This document shows, one piece after another, positions 19,468-27,323 of a stretch of 64,000 nucleotides of DNA. The first letter of the stretch is position 1; every line of letters starts with the position of its first letter. The stretch spans positions 1 through 64,000 of the forward strand of contig DVNW01000003.1 in assembly GCA_018714105.1 (NCBI GenBank), given 5' to 3'. The notes below the pieces were generated by a model. It worked only from the letters and a program-made list of their open reading frames with translations, was not told the origin of the DNA and did no database searches. The translations under genes and the position numbers were made by a program. The DNA is from Candidatus Faecicola pullistercoris. GTDB lineage: Bacteria; Bacillota; Clostridia; Christensenellales; CAG-917.

Positions 19468-20163
19468 TTAAAGCGGATTTTTACGTTCTTTGCCGCCGCC
19501 GCGCGGGTATTTCAAGGGCGTGGGAGCGGTTTTTTCTATTATAACAAGCGTTCTTCCGTCTCCCGAAAACGGAAGATTCAGTTTTACCGACTGCGCTATT
19601 CTGCCTTTCAGCAGTTCCAGCGCACGGGCAGCATATTGTTCTTCGTCGCAGTCGCCGCCCTTGTAGGCGATAAATATTCCGCCCGGCTTTACCAGGGGTA
19701 AGGCGTATTCCGCAAGAGTATTCAGTCGGGCTACCGCCCTTGCCGTAACCACGTCGAAACTCTCGCGCAAAGGCCCTTTCGCCGCATCTTCGGCGCGGAT
19801 ATGCAGGGCCGACGCGTTTTTAAGCCCCAGAGCATCTATCTGCCCTTGCAGAAATGAAACTCTTTTCCCGAGAGCGTCCATCATCGTTACGGACACGTCC
19901 TGTCTTACCAGTTTAAGTGGTATCGCGGGAAAACCCGCTCCGCTGCCTATATCCGCAAGAGAAGCGTTTTCGGGTATGTATTGCGCGGCCGTAAGACTGT
20001 CGAGAAAGTGCTTGATTATAAATTCCGTTCTGTCCGTGATCGCGGTAAGGTTTACCGAACGGTTATAGTCGATTACGGCTTCGTAATACCGTTCGAACTT
20101 AAGTGCGGTTTCGGCGCTTAAATCTATGTTAAGAGCTTTGCAGCCCCGTGTCAGCAATTCCAT
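19468..20163 (-). CDS. rsmG: 16S rRNA (guanine527-N7)-methyltransferase RsmG
   Basis: A 231-residue AdoMet-dependent enzyme that methylates G527 of 16S rRNA; its loss gives low-level streptomycin resistance in other bacteria. The AdoMet site DIGSGAGFPAIPLK and the TARAVA segment are diagnostic. It begins one base after the stop of the upstream MFS gene, so the order MFS-rsmG-parB looks like one operon. In many Bacillota rsmG follows mnmG; here it is about 13 kb away, on the other side of the proposed origin. Confidence 0.95.
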   Translation of the reverse strand: MELLTRGCKALNIDLSAETALKFERYYEAVIDYNRSVNLTAITDRTEFIIKHFLDSLTAAQYIPENASLADIGSGAGFPAIPLKLVRQDVSVTMMDALGKRVSFLQGQIDALGLKNASALHIRAEDAAKGPLRESFDVVTARAVARLNTLAEYALPLVKPGGIFIAYKGGDCDEEQYAARALELLKGRIAQSVKLNLPFSGDGRTLVIIEKTAPTPLKYPRGGGKERKNPL

Positions 20164-20164
20164 A

Positions 20165-21694
20165 TTAAATATCGGTATCGAACATCTCTATGCCGCGCTT
20201 TACTCCTACCTTTCCCGTGCGGTTCTTTTCCTTGATAAGAAGGGCCGCAACAAGAGCAAGAATAAGGTTGACTGCGCAGTACGGTACCAGCATTCTGAAA
20301 TCGCCGAACATGGTTTCGCCCTGTGCCGTTACGTATTCTACGTTCCAGAGTTTGCCGAAAATTTCCACTATCGCGCTTGACAGAATGGGGGTTATTACCA
20401 TTGCAACCGTCATCGACGAGGCAAAAATACCCGTGCCGCTGCCTACCGTGTTTTGGTCGGAGTATTCCAAAAACAGAGGATATATGTTTACCATTACGAA
20501 ACCGTATCCGAAACCCGCTACCGCAAAGCACATATAAGTAACCGTAAGATAAAGCGCTTCGGGCATTCCCGACATGATTACGGTAAGAGAATTTAAAGAA
20601 ACTACGGCAAACGCCGCGGACATTACTATAAACCCTGCTATTATGGATTTTTTGCGTCCGAACGCGGTTGCGAATTTCGTCGCCGGAACGAAGCCCAGCA
20701 CCGCGCCCGCCATGGTTACTATCATAGGAACGGTTATCGCCTCGACTTTAAGCACGAAAGTAGCGTAATTGTTAAGATTGCTTACCAAAGCGTTGTACGC
20801 CATGTAGAAGAAGAATACGGCAAGAAGAATAAATATCTTGTCTTTCAGAACGGACGACTTCTTTGTTTTCGTAGCGGGAGTGATTACGGCTTCGTCCGCG
20901 TTTCCGTCCGCAACCGCATCCTGAGAAATCGCGGGCGCCTCGTCAACCGCAGTATCGGCTGCAACCTCGGAAGTTTCCGCCCCTTCGCATAATTCTTCGG
21001 AGAGCGCGCTGTCAGATGCCTCGGGCAAAGACTGATCGGCAGGTTTGGTCGAACTATTTTCAAACTCCTCCGTTTCGCGGCGGAAGTCTTCAATATATTT
21101 GTTCTCGTTAACCTTTTTAAGGAATATCGCCATCGTAATCAGCGACGACACTATTATGCCTATAACCACGGGATAATAATTGTTTTCCGCGATATTGCTT
21201 TTGGTCAGGAACGGCGAAACAAGAGCTATCGCTACAACGTTGAAAAGCGCGCTTACTATATTGGATATCGCATTGGCTTTACTGCGTAAAGGTTCGGGCG
21301 TGATATCGGGTACCAGCGAAAGCGCGGGAGAACGGTATGCCGCCATAGCAATCAAACTTATACATAATGAAATTATGTATAAAGGTAAATTTTGTTTGTT
21401 CGCGAACACCGCGACTAACAGAAATGCCGCCAGTGAGACGCAAGTTCCCGCCACTATGTAAGGCATGCGTCTGCCGTATTTTGTGTGCGTCTTGTCCGAC
21501 AGGTAGCCGAACAGCGGAAGAAGAAATAACCCCAGAATATTGTCTATCGCCAGAATAAAACCCGAAACGGTAGGTTTTAAAGAAAACGTCTGAATGTTTA
21601 TTGTTTGAATCAATTGGTCGTAACCAAACCAGAAAATCGTGATCCAGCCAAACGCAAGCGAAGCATATATTACGTGTTTCGTGTTCAGTTTCAT
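20165..21694 (-). CDS. MFS transporter, glycoside/sugar type, with acidic central loop
   Basis: A 509-residue polytopic membrane protein with about 12 hydrophobic segments. The loop after transmembrane segment 2 carries DKTHTKYGRRMPYI, the pattern of the sucrose and glycoside:cation symporter branch. Between segments 6 and 7 there is an unusually long hydrophilic loop of about 85 residues (about 205-290), rich in Glu, Asp, Ala and Ser and of low complexity. Sugar uptake driven by protons or sodium is the likely role; the substrate is unknown. It leads the rsmG-parB operon. A promoter and an AAAGGACTTTAGG ribosome site precede it. Confidence 0.82.
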   Translation of the reverse strand: MKLNTKHVIYASLAFGWITIFWFGYDQLIQTINIQTFSLKPTVSGFILAIDNILGLFLLPLFGYLSDKTHTKYGRRMPYIVAGTCVSLAAFLLVAVFANKQNLPLYIISLCISLIAMAAYRSPALSLVPDITPEPLRSKANAISNIVSALFNVVAIALVSPFLTKSNIAENNYYPVVIGIIVSSLITMAIFLKKVNENKYIEDFRRETEEFENSSTKPADQSLPEASDSALSEELCEGAETSEVAADTAVDEAPAISQDAVADGNADEAVITPATKTKKSSVLKDKIFILLAVFFFYMAYNALVSNLNNYATFVLKVEAITVPMIVTMAGAVLGFVPATKFATAFGRKKSIIAGFIVMSAAFAVVSLNSLTVIMSGMPEALYLTVTYMCFAVAGFGYGFVMVNIYPLFLEYSDQNTVGSGTGIFASSMTVAMVITPILSSAIVEIFGKLWNVEYVTAQGETMFGDFRMLVPYCAVNLILALVAALLIKEKNRTGKVGVKRGIEMFDTDI

Positions 21695-21739
21695 TTAACC
21701 TAAAGTCCTTTTAAACAATATATACTCAATATATTATAA

Positions 21740-21768
21740 ATTATAGCAAAACAATTATAAAAAAACAA
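21740..21768 (-). promoter_or_regulatory. Promoter of the MFS-rsmG-parB operon
   Basis: On the minus strand TTGTTT (21763-21768), a 17-base spacer and TATAAT (21740-21745). The -35 matches the putative dnaA promoter. Confidence 0.65.
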
Positions 21769-21787
21769 TAGATTTTGTTAAATTATG

Positions 21788-21816
21788 TGGAAAACGCTTT
21801 TAAAGTGTGGTATAAT
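21788..21816 (+). promoter_or_regulatory. Promoter of mtnN-luxS
   Basis: TGGAAA at 21788-21793, a 17-base spacer and TATAAT at 21811-21816, with a TG one base before the -10 box (extended -10 element). Confidence 0.75.
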
Positions 21817-21845
21817 CAGTTCATAACGCAAAGGAAAACATCAGT

Positions 21846-22526
21846 ATGAAAACAACGGCAATACTTGTAGCAATGAGCGAAGAGCTCCGCCCTTTTGCCA
21901 AAAGCCTGGGGAAAGGAAGGCAGGCGGGCGAATTCTGCGGTAAAGAAATAACCGTATACGACACGGCAGACGGCCGGATATATCTGATAAACACGGGCGT
22001 GGGCGAAATAGCCGCAGCCGCGGCAACGCAGGCCGCCGTCGAGCGCTGGAATCCCGACCTTATAATCAATTTCGGGCTGGTAGGCTCGCTTAGCGGCGCA
22101 ATCAGGGCCGGAGACGTGGTGGTAGCGGATAAAATCGTGCATTACGATTACGATATTTCCGCCCTTGAAAACGTGTGCGTCGGGAAATATACCGAGCTTG
22201 CCGACGTGTATATACCCTGTTCTCCCATAAAAGACCGCATAGCCCGAAAGTTCGGACTCCCGTTGGTTACCGTAGCTTCGGGCGATAAGTTTATCGCCGA
22301 CGCGCAGGCTAAAAAACAGCTGGTACAATCTTTCGGCGCTCAAATATGCGAGATGGAAAGCGCGGCAATCGCCCTGACCGCCTATCGGAACGGCAAACAA
22401 TGCCTGTTTCTCAAAATCGTGTCGGATAACGCCGACGAGAACAGTCCCGCAGATTTTGTCAAAGCCTGCGAAAAGGGCACGGAAAAATTGTCGGAAATCA
22501 TGGTAAAATTGATAAAGGAGCTTTAA
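21846..22526 (+). CDS. mtnN: 5-methylthioadenosine/S-adenosylhomocysteine nucleosidase
   Basis: A 226-residue nucleosidase that removes adenine from S-adenosylhomocysteine and methylthioadenosine; its product S-ribosylhomocysteine is the substrate of LuxS, encoded next. Supporting motifs are AMSEELRPF with the conserved Glu near residue 12, INFGLVGSL, the MESAAIA stretch and the catalytic Asp in SDNAD. The stop is one base before the luxS ATG. Together the two genes complete the LuxS route of the activated methyl cycle. Confidence 0.94.
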   Translation: MKTTAILVAMSEELRPFAKSLGKGRQAGEFCGKEITVYDTADGRIYLINTGVGEIAAAAATQAAVERWNPDLIINFGLVGSLSGAIRAGDVVVADKIVHYDYDISALENVCVGKYTELADVYIPCSPIKDRIARKFGLPLVTVASGDKFIADAQAKKQLVQSFGAQICEMESAAIALTAYRNGKQCLFLKIVSDNADENSPADFVKACEKGTEKLSEIMVKLIKEL

Positions 22527-22527
22527 A

Positions 22528-22959
22528 ATGGAAAAAATCAAATCTTTTACGATAGATCATCGCACGCATAAACCGGGACTGTATCTTTCGGGAGCGGCAA
22601 GAGGCATAAGCACTTTTGACCTAAGATTCAAGTTTCCCAATAAAGGAGAGTATCTCGATATCGCCGCCATGCACACGATCGAACACCTTTTTGCCACGGT
22701 CATACGCAACAGCGAGGTAAAAGACGACGTGGTATATTTCGGGCCGATGGGGTGCAGAACGGGATTTTACCTTCTTATGCACGATACCGACAGGGAAAAA
22801 GCGCTTCCCTTAATAATAAAAGCCTTCGAAGATTGTCTTTTGCTAACCGAAATACCGGGAAACAAAGAGGAAGAATGCGGAAATTACAAAGAGCATGACC
22901 TACAAAAAGCAAAGGAAGAAATCAAAAAGTATCTCCTGATATTAAAAGAAGGCCGCTGA
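22528..22959 (+). CDS. luxS: S-ribosylhomocysteine lyase LuxS
   Basis: A 143-residue metalloenzyme that splits S-ribosylhomocysteine to homocysteine and the AI-2 precursor. The metal site HTIEH and a third ligand Cys in EEECGN are present, as is the catalytic Cys in GMGCRTG. It is a little shorter than the usual 150-160. It is co-transcribed with mtnN, and its stop lies inside the loop of the terminator. Whether AI-2 serves as a signal here cannot be told; the methyl-cycle role is certain from the pair. Confidence 0.96.
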   Translation: MEKIKSFTIDHRTHKPGLYLSGAARGISTFDLRFKFPNKGEYLDIAAMHTIEHLFATVIRNSEVKDDVVYFGPMGCRTGFYLLMHDTDREKALPLIIKAFEDCLLLTEIPGNKEEECGNYKEHDLQKAKEEIKKYLLILKEGR

Positions 22960-22970
22960 GGCCTTTTTTA
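22949..22970. terminator. Terminator overlapping the luxS stop
   Basis: Stem AAGGCC at 22949-22954 and GGCCTT at 22960-22965, followed by T. On the minus strand it serves the phosphoesterase gene. Confidence 0.8.
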
Positions 22971-22982
22971 ACGAGCAAAATA

Positions 22983-24338
22983 CTAAATCAGAGGAAGAGA
23001 GATATTGCTGTCGTCCAGACCGTTTCCGAAAAACATCTCCTCCACAACGGGCGCAAACGGGCCCTTTTTTATTATTTTCAGCCAAAAATCAATCTTTTTA
23101 ACGTAACCGGTTATTATATTTGCGCGGATGTCTCCTTCAAAAGACGGGTTGCCCGCATAAACGGTTTCCGCCAGCTTTAACAAAAACGGAAAAACTTTTT
23201 GGTCTTTTAACAAAAGCGCTTCCTTTTTATCTATTCCGCTTTTCTTTTTACACTTTTTCCACAGCTTATAAAAATCCAGTCCGTTTAGTTTTTTCCCAAA
23301 ATATCTTATCGGAAGCCAGAATTTATCCACCTTGTCTCCCGTAATGCTTATGGCGTTCAGACCTTCTTTTACAAGCGCCTTGTCTCCTGCGGCCGCGCCT
23401 TTTACAGTGTCCTCTATAAAGCCGAAAAAACCTTGACGGGTATATTCGTATAACGAAATCGCCTGGTCGTAACCTTTCCATTCCGGCACGGTCAACGTTG
23501 TCACATCTATCCTGTCGCCGAAAACCTCGACTTTTCTGTAAAAAGGCGGGAATCCGCTCAGTGCGGCCGTGCTGACGTCATAAAATTCTCCCTTTTCCAA
23601 CGGTTGCGAACTTACGTTATGTACGTGCGAATGTCCCGTAAATATAACTCTGCCGCCGTATGAGGCCAATTCTGTATAAAGCTCGTTATACGGGTCAAGC
23701 ATATTCTTCGTAGTGATTTTATCGTATATCGGCGACGACGGGAAAAGAGGATAATGGGCAAAAAACAAAGGGATATCGCCGCGCTTTTTGCATTCTTCAC
23801 CCTGCTTTTTAAGCCATGAGCGCGCCGAAGGACAAAGGCCGCAAACGGTATAAGATCCGAAATCGTCTCCGTTAAGGAAAAACAACGTAAGCCCTGCTAC
23901 GGGCCTGACGGCATAGGACATCGACTCCTCATCGAACGACATGGCGTCGCACGGGCCGAATTCGTAATACATATCCCAAAGAGCGCGCCGCTCGACCTTG
24001 TCTACGTCATGAATTTTAGAGCCGTCTTCTTCGTAGCGGTAGGATTTTGCCCCGTTGAAATAATCGTGAGACGCCGTAAAAGCGTAAACGGTTATACCCC
24101 TTTCTTTCAGCCCGCGAAGCAGCAATAAAAACTCTTCGTGGCTTTTGACCTCGCCGTTTTTTGTCAGATCTCCCGTCAAAATCAAAACGTCCCCGGCTTT
24201 CAGGCCGTCGGTTGCCGAAATAAACATTTCCCTCGAGTCCCACGCGCGCAACTGGTCGGGAATAAATACCTTTTTGCGGAAGTATTCTTTTGAGTAATAA
24301 TGAATATCCGTTGCCAGATAAAAGGAAAAATTTGCCAT
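22983..24338 (-). CDS. Calcineurin-like metallophosphoesterase
   Basis: A 451-residue protein with the ordered metallophosphoesterase motifs: DIH near residue 11, GDLT near residue 56, SHD near residue 90, AHYP near residue 195 and GHSHVHN near residue 235. The third motif normally reads GNHD or GNHE; here Ser replaces the bridging Asn. No signal peptide is seen, so it is probably cytoplasmic. The C-terminal 180 residues are not part of the catalytic fold and I do not recognise them. Candidate substrates are nucleotides or phosphodiesters, but none can be chosen from sequence. A GGGGG ribosome site precedes the ATG. Confidence 0.8.
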   Translation of the reverse strand: MANFSFYLATDIHYYSKEYFRKKVFIPDQLRAWDSREMFISATDGLKAGDVLILTGDLTKNGEVKSHEEFLLLLRGLKERGITVYAFTASHDYFNGAKSYRYEEDGSKIHDVDKVERRALWDMYYEFGPCDAMSFDEESMSYAVRPVAGLTLFFLNGDDFGSYTVCGLCPSARSWLKKQGEECKKRGDIPLFFAHYPLFPSSPIYDKITTKNMLDPYNELYTELASYGGRVIFTGHSHVHNVSSQPLEKGEFYDVSTAALSGFPPFYRKVEVFGDRIDVTTLTVPEWKGYDQAISLYEYTRQGFFGFIEDTVKGAAAGDKALVKEGLNAISITGDKVDKFWLPIRYFGKKLNGLDFYKLWKKCKKKSGIDKKEALLLKDQKVFPFLLKLAETVYAGNPSFEGDIRANIITGYVKKIDFWLKIIKKGPFAPVVEEMFFGNGLDDSNISLPLI

Positions 24339-25206
24339 AAATCCCCCAAAGCATTATATAAACAATTATACATAGGACAGCGGAAAAAATCAACACAAAT
24401 CAAAAAATACAAATGTTATGCCTTAAAAACCGCGGAAAATAAGCAAAATACAGAACCAAAAACCAAAATGTTCCACGGGAAACATTGTTTAAAAATTTTC
24501 GTAAATATTGACGAAATAACGGGAAAAGCAGATCGCAACATGACTGAAAATGCGGAAAAAAGGAATAATCGGAGCAAAAAACCGAAGGAAATACGTGCGG
24601 CAGATCGTCAGGAGCAATAAAAAGGCGCGTGCTTATCGGATTACCGTTTTTGCCCGCGCGGCAAGGCCGTTTTTCCGAAACATATGCCAAAACCTGTCCT
24701 GAAAGCGGTTTTTACGGCCGCGCAAGCGGGCCATATCGGGGAAAAGCCCTTTTCCATAAGAAACCGCTTGCATGCTTTTTCCGGCAATATGCGCCTTTAA
24801 AAGGGCCGCAATAAAGCAATTACATACGACTCAGACCGGGTTTGGTCGGTAAAATTCCGTTAAAATCATGTCGGAAAACAGACGGATATGCGATTAATAG
24901 AAAGCTGCAACTGCAATCCGCAATATCACGTCGCGGAATCGCGCGACCGGGAATGCCGCCGTAAAAGCCGCGGCGGGAAAACTCGAATTACTTCGGCAAT
25001 CGGAAAAAACAATCGCTGTTCCGCGAATGCGGGCGGTAGGCACTGCGAGACGAATAGCGGGAAAAACGGCCACCAAACCGCAAAAAAAAACCGCTAAATG
25101 CATCATTATAAAGTTATATTCACGCGAGAAATCGAAACAGTGCGGTTTTATGCAAAAACAAGCCAAATAAGCATAAATATGCACAAATTGTAAATAAATA
25201 TTCGCA
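24339..25206. other. Gene-poor left arm of the origin spacer
   Basis: No supported gene in about 870 bases. Open frames are short and lack ribosome sites. It contains one parS-like site at 24469-24484 and many short GGGAAAA or CGGAAAA words. G and C are about balanced on the plus strand. Confidence 0.6.
24469..24484. promoter_or_regulatory. parS-like site, outlying
   Basis: TGTTCCACGGGAAACA, two mismatches from the parS consensus TGTTTCACGTGAAACA. It is 1.2 kb left of the main parS pair. Confidence 0.55.
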
Positions 25207-25359
25207 TTACGACAGGTATCCGGTTTTAGACGAGCAGTTCGGGCAGAGCGCTTCACCGCCGACGCAGCTCGGGCAAATCAGGGCGCCGCACGTTGGGCAA
25301 ATACCGGCGTCCCCGTCTTTAATGGGCTTTCCGCATACGGAACATCTTATTTCGGCCAT
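25207..25359 (-). CDS. Small zinc-ribbon protein, four CxxC knuckles
   Basis: A 50-residue protein, too short for the usual ORF cut-off. Eight cysteines form four CxxC pairs at residues 6/9, 21/24, 29/32 and 39/42 (CSVC, CPTC, CPSC, CPNC), the pattern of a double zinc ribbon. A GGAGGTTTACT ribosome site precedes the ATG at 25359. It is the only supported gene inside the 3-kb origin spacer and lies about 170 bases from the first DnaA box. Zinc ribbons of this kind bind nucleic acid or act as partner-binding modules; its role is unknown. Confidence 0.82.
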   Translation of the reverse strand: MAEIRCSVCGKPIKDGDAGICPTCGALICPSCVGGEALCPNCSSKTGYLS

Positions 25360-25527
25360 AGTAAACCTCCGATAATATTATTGCCGATAAACGAAAAAAT
25401 AGACAAACAATCAAAAAATTACCAAAATCCCATAGAAGCCGCCGGTTTTTTATTGAAAAATTATATTAAAACTTGTAAAAACGCCGGTTTTCCGTAATGT
25501 AAAACAAAACCGGAAACGCGGCAAAAA

Positions 25528-25536
25528 TTATCCACA
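25528..25536 (+). promoter_or_regulatory. DnaA box (perfect)
   Basis: TTATCCACA on the plus strand. Confidence 0.8.
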
Positions 25537-25682
25537 AAAATCATGGTCGAAATTTAGGTGGTGAAAGAACGCGATTTTATAAAATCGGCCGTGAAACATT
25601 TAAATAAAACCAATAAAAAAGCGAAAAAAACATAGGAAAACAGCCTAAAATTCGAAAAATAAACGTAAAAACAGGCCGATAT

Positions 25683-25698
25683 GGTTTCCTGTGAAACA
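25683..25698. promoter_or_regulatory. Degenerate parS-like site
   Basis: GGTTTCCTGTGAAACA, three mismatches from the parS consensus, right next to a DnaA box. Confidence 0.4.
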
Positions 25699-25699
25699 A

Positions 25700-25708
25700 T
25701 GTGGATAA
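25700..25708 (-). promoter_or_regulatory. DnaA box (perfect)
   Basis: TGTGGATAA on the plus strand, which is TTATCCACA on the minus strand. Confidence 0.8.
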
Positions 25709-25714
25709 CTCAAA

Positions 25715-25730
25715 AGTTTCACGTGAAACC
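25715..25730. promoter_or_regulatory. parS: parS site
   Basis: AGTTTCACGTGAAACC contains the perfect 14-base core GTTTCACGTGAAAC. Confidence 0.9.
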
Positions 25731-25749
25731 TACAAACCATACTTTCTAT

Positions 25750-25765
25750 TGTTTCACGTGAAACA
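25750..25765. promoter_or_regulatory. parS: parS site, perfect consensus
   Basis: TGTTTCACGTGAAACA, identical to the 16-base palindromic consensus bound by ParB/Spo0J. Confidence 0.96.
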
Positions 25766-25785
25766 ATCGTCGCCGTGGAAGTAAT

Positions 25786-25794
25786 TGTGGACAA
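25786..25794 (-). promoter_or_regulatory. DnaA box (one mismatch)
   Basis: TTGTCCACA on the minus strand. With the box at 25700 it brackets the two parS sites. Confidence 0.6.
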
Positions 25795-25879
25795 CTGAAA
25801 CCGAGGAATTTTATGCTAAAATACGACAATAATTTTGAGTAAAAGCAGGATTCGGCTGCTATGACTTTAATCTTAACCT

Positions 25880-27323
25880 GATAAAACAAAGTTAAGCCCT
25901 GTCGGATTATCGGAAAATGCGTTTTGCGTGGACAAAAGCTTTTGTTGCTTTGATTTATCGCGCTTGATTCGTACGGATTGCTTTTTGTGCGATCTTCTCA
26001 CAAGACGGTCGATAATATATGTATCGGGCAATGTGCGACGGATTTTTAAGAAAGAGTTTTTACGAATTTGTGTTTATAGCGGCGCGGCAGGCAGACGCGT
26101 TTTGCGCATCAGTTTATTTATTGCGTGTGGCGGGTTTTGTGCGTGTTCGGGGCAAAACAAACCGATTACTGTTTAAACTGCGAAAATTTCTGCGGAAAGC
26201 GCGGGTGCGGTAGCGTTTCGGTTTCCTGTCCCTGGCAAGGGCATTTGTAATGCTGGCTGTGCGGTATGCTTAAAGTCGCAATTAATTTCTTTTGATATCA
26301 AATTTGAATTCAAATAACAGAGGGGCGGTTAATGCACCGTGCCGTAACGGTGTGCTGCCTGCGGTTTAATGTTTTGGTATGACTTGCGGCATTGTCGGTA
26401 AAGTAAGGCATTGATAATCGCAAACGAACTTAAGGTTTGTTCGGATGCGGCGAGCAATGCCTGAAAGCGCAGTGTAACGGGATAAAGGCCGCGCAGACAA
26501 TGTTCCCTGCACAAAATAGCGATAAACACATATCGACCGACCGTATGATCCTTTCGTGTGCGAGCGGCAAGAATGATTGTGAACCGAATATATAAACTAA
26601 GTAAAAAACGTGCGCAAACAGCAAAACGGAAAGCGCAATTCACGCCTGCGGCAGACTCAGACGTTGTAGCCGCATGCGTAAACAGGGTAAATAACCGTTT
26701 TCGGCAGCGTGAAAAGAAATATTGTAAAGCTGATATAATAACGGCGGCGCAAAAACGGGGTGCGTAATGGCGACTCGGAAAAGCCTGTCCGTAAAATCGC
26801 GAAATAAGTTTTTAAATTATAAAACGGCGTGAATCAGCATACTCGGAGAAGCGTATGCTTGAGGCTTTGCTCATAAACGATAATCAACGCCGCGAAAGTG
26901 GCGCTCACGCGCGGGCAGAGACAACCGGTATCCGACTGCGGATTTGAAATGGGAGCGAGGCGTGATATCGAAGGCTGCCGGACGGGGCCGAAAACGTACT
27001 CGCGGAGGCTTGGGCGGCGAAAAGGCTGACGGCGGGCGACCAAAGTATATAGCGTCCGTTGCGTTATTGGCGCAGGCGGAAGATTGTCGCAAACAGGCGG
27101 GCGAAAAAATCGGGATAATTAAAACAGAAGCTTTTGACGGTTGGCTATTCCTGCGGGCGGAAGATTTGCCGTGAGCGCGACGGACGGATTTCTGCCCGAT
27201 TGCGGAAAGGCTGTCGTTGTGCGTTTGCAAAAATAACGGCGGAAACGAGGCAGAGCGGCGATGCGAATAAAGTCGAAGAAGACTTGCGACCGAGCGTAAT
27301 AATGTCGAAAAACAGGTTTAAGG
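25880..27323. other. Gene-poor right arm of the origin spacer, G/T-rich
   Basis: No supported gene in about 1.4 kb. Frames of 60-80 codons exist but have no ribosome site or family likeness. The plus strand is clearly richer in G than C (37 to 17 in 26041-26160). An inverted repeat, GCATAC with GTATGC, occurs at about 26837-26859. The stretch around 26944-27174 has a long open frame and may be a decayed gene, but I cannot name it. Confidence 0.55.

Larger units (their letters stand above)
25520..25800. other. oriC: Probable replication origin and centromere (oriC/parS)
   Basis: Within 280 bases lie two perfect DnaA boxes, one near-perfect box, two strong parS sites and one degenerate parS site. 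The DNA from 25375 to 25680 is AT-rich and gene-free, fitting an unwinding region. Flanking genes point away: mostly minus to the left (gyrA, gyrB, dnaN, dnaA, parB, rsmG) and mostly plus to the right (rpmH to mnmG and beyond). Counting by eye, 26041-26160 has 37 G and 17 C, while 12961-13020 has 15 G and 23 C, consistent with a skew change between them. The site is about 8 kb from dnaA, whereas most Bacillota keep the origin beside dnaA. Confidence 0.7.

Noticed and set aside
26837-26859. Short inverted repeat as an RNA gene or terminator
   Set aside because: A 6-bp stem with no T-run and no neighbouring gene to serve.
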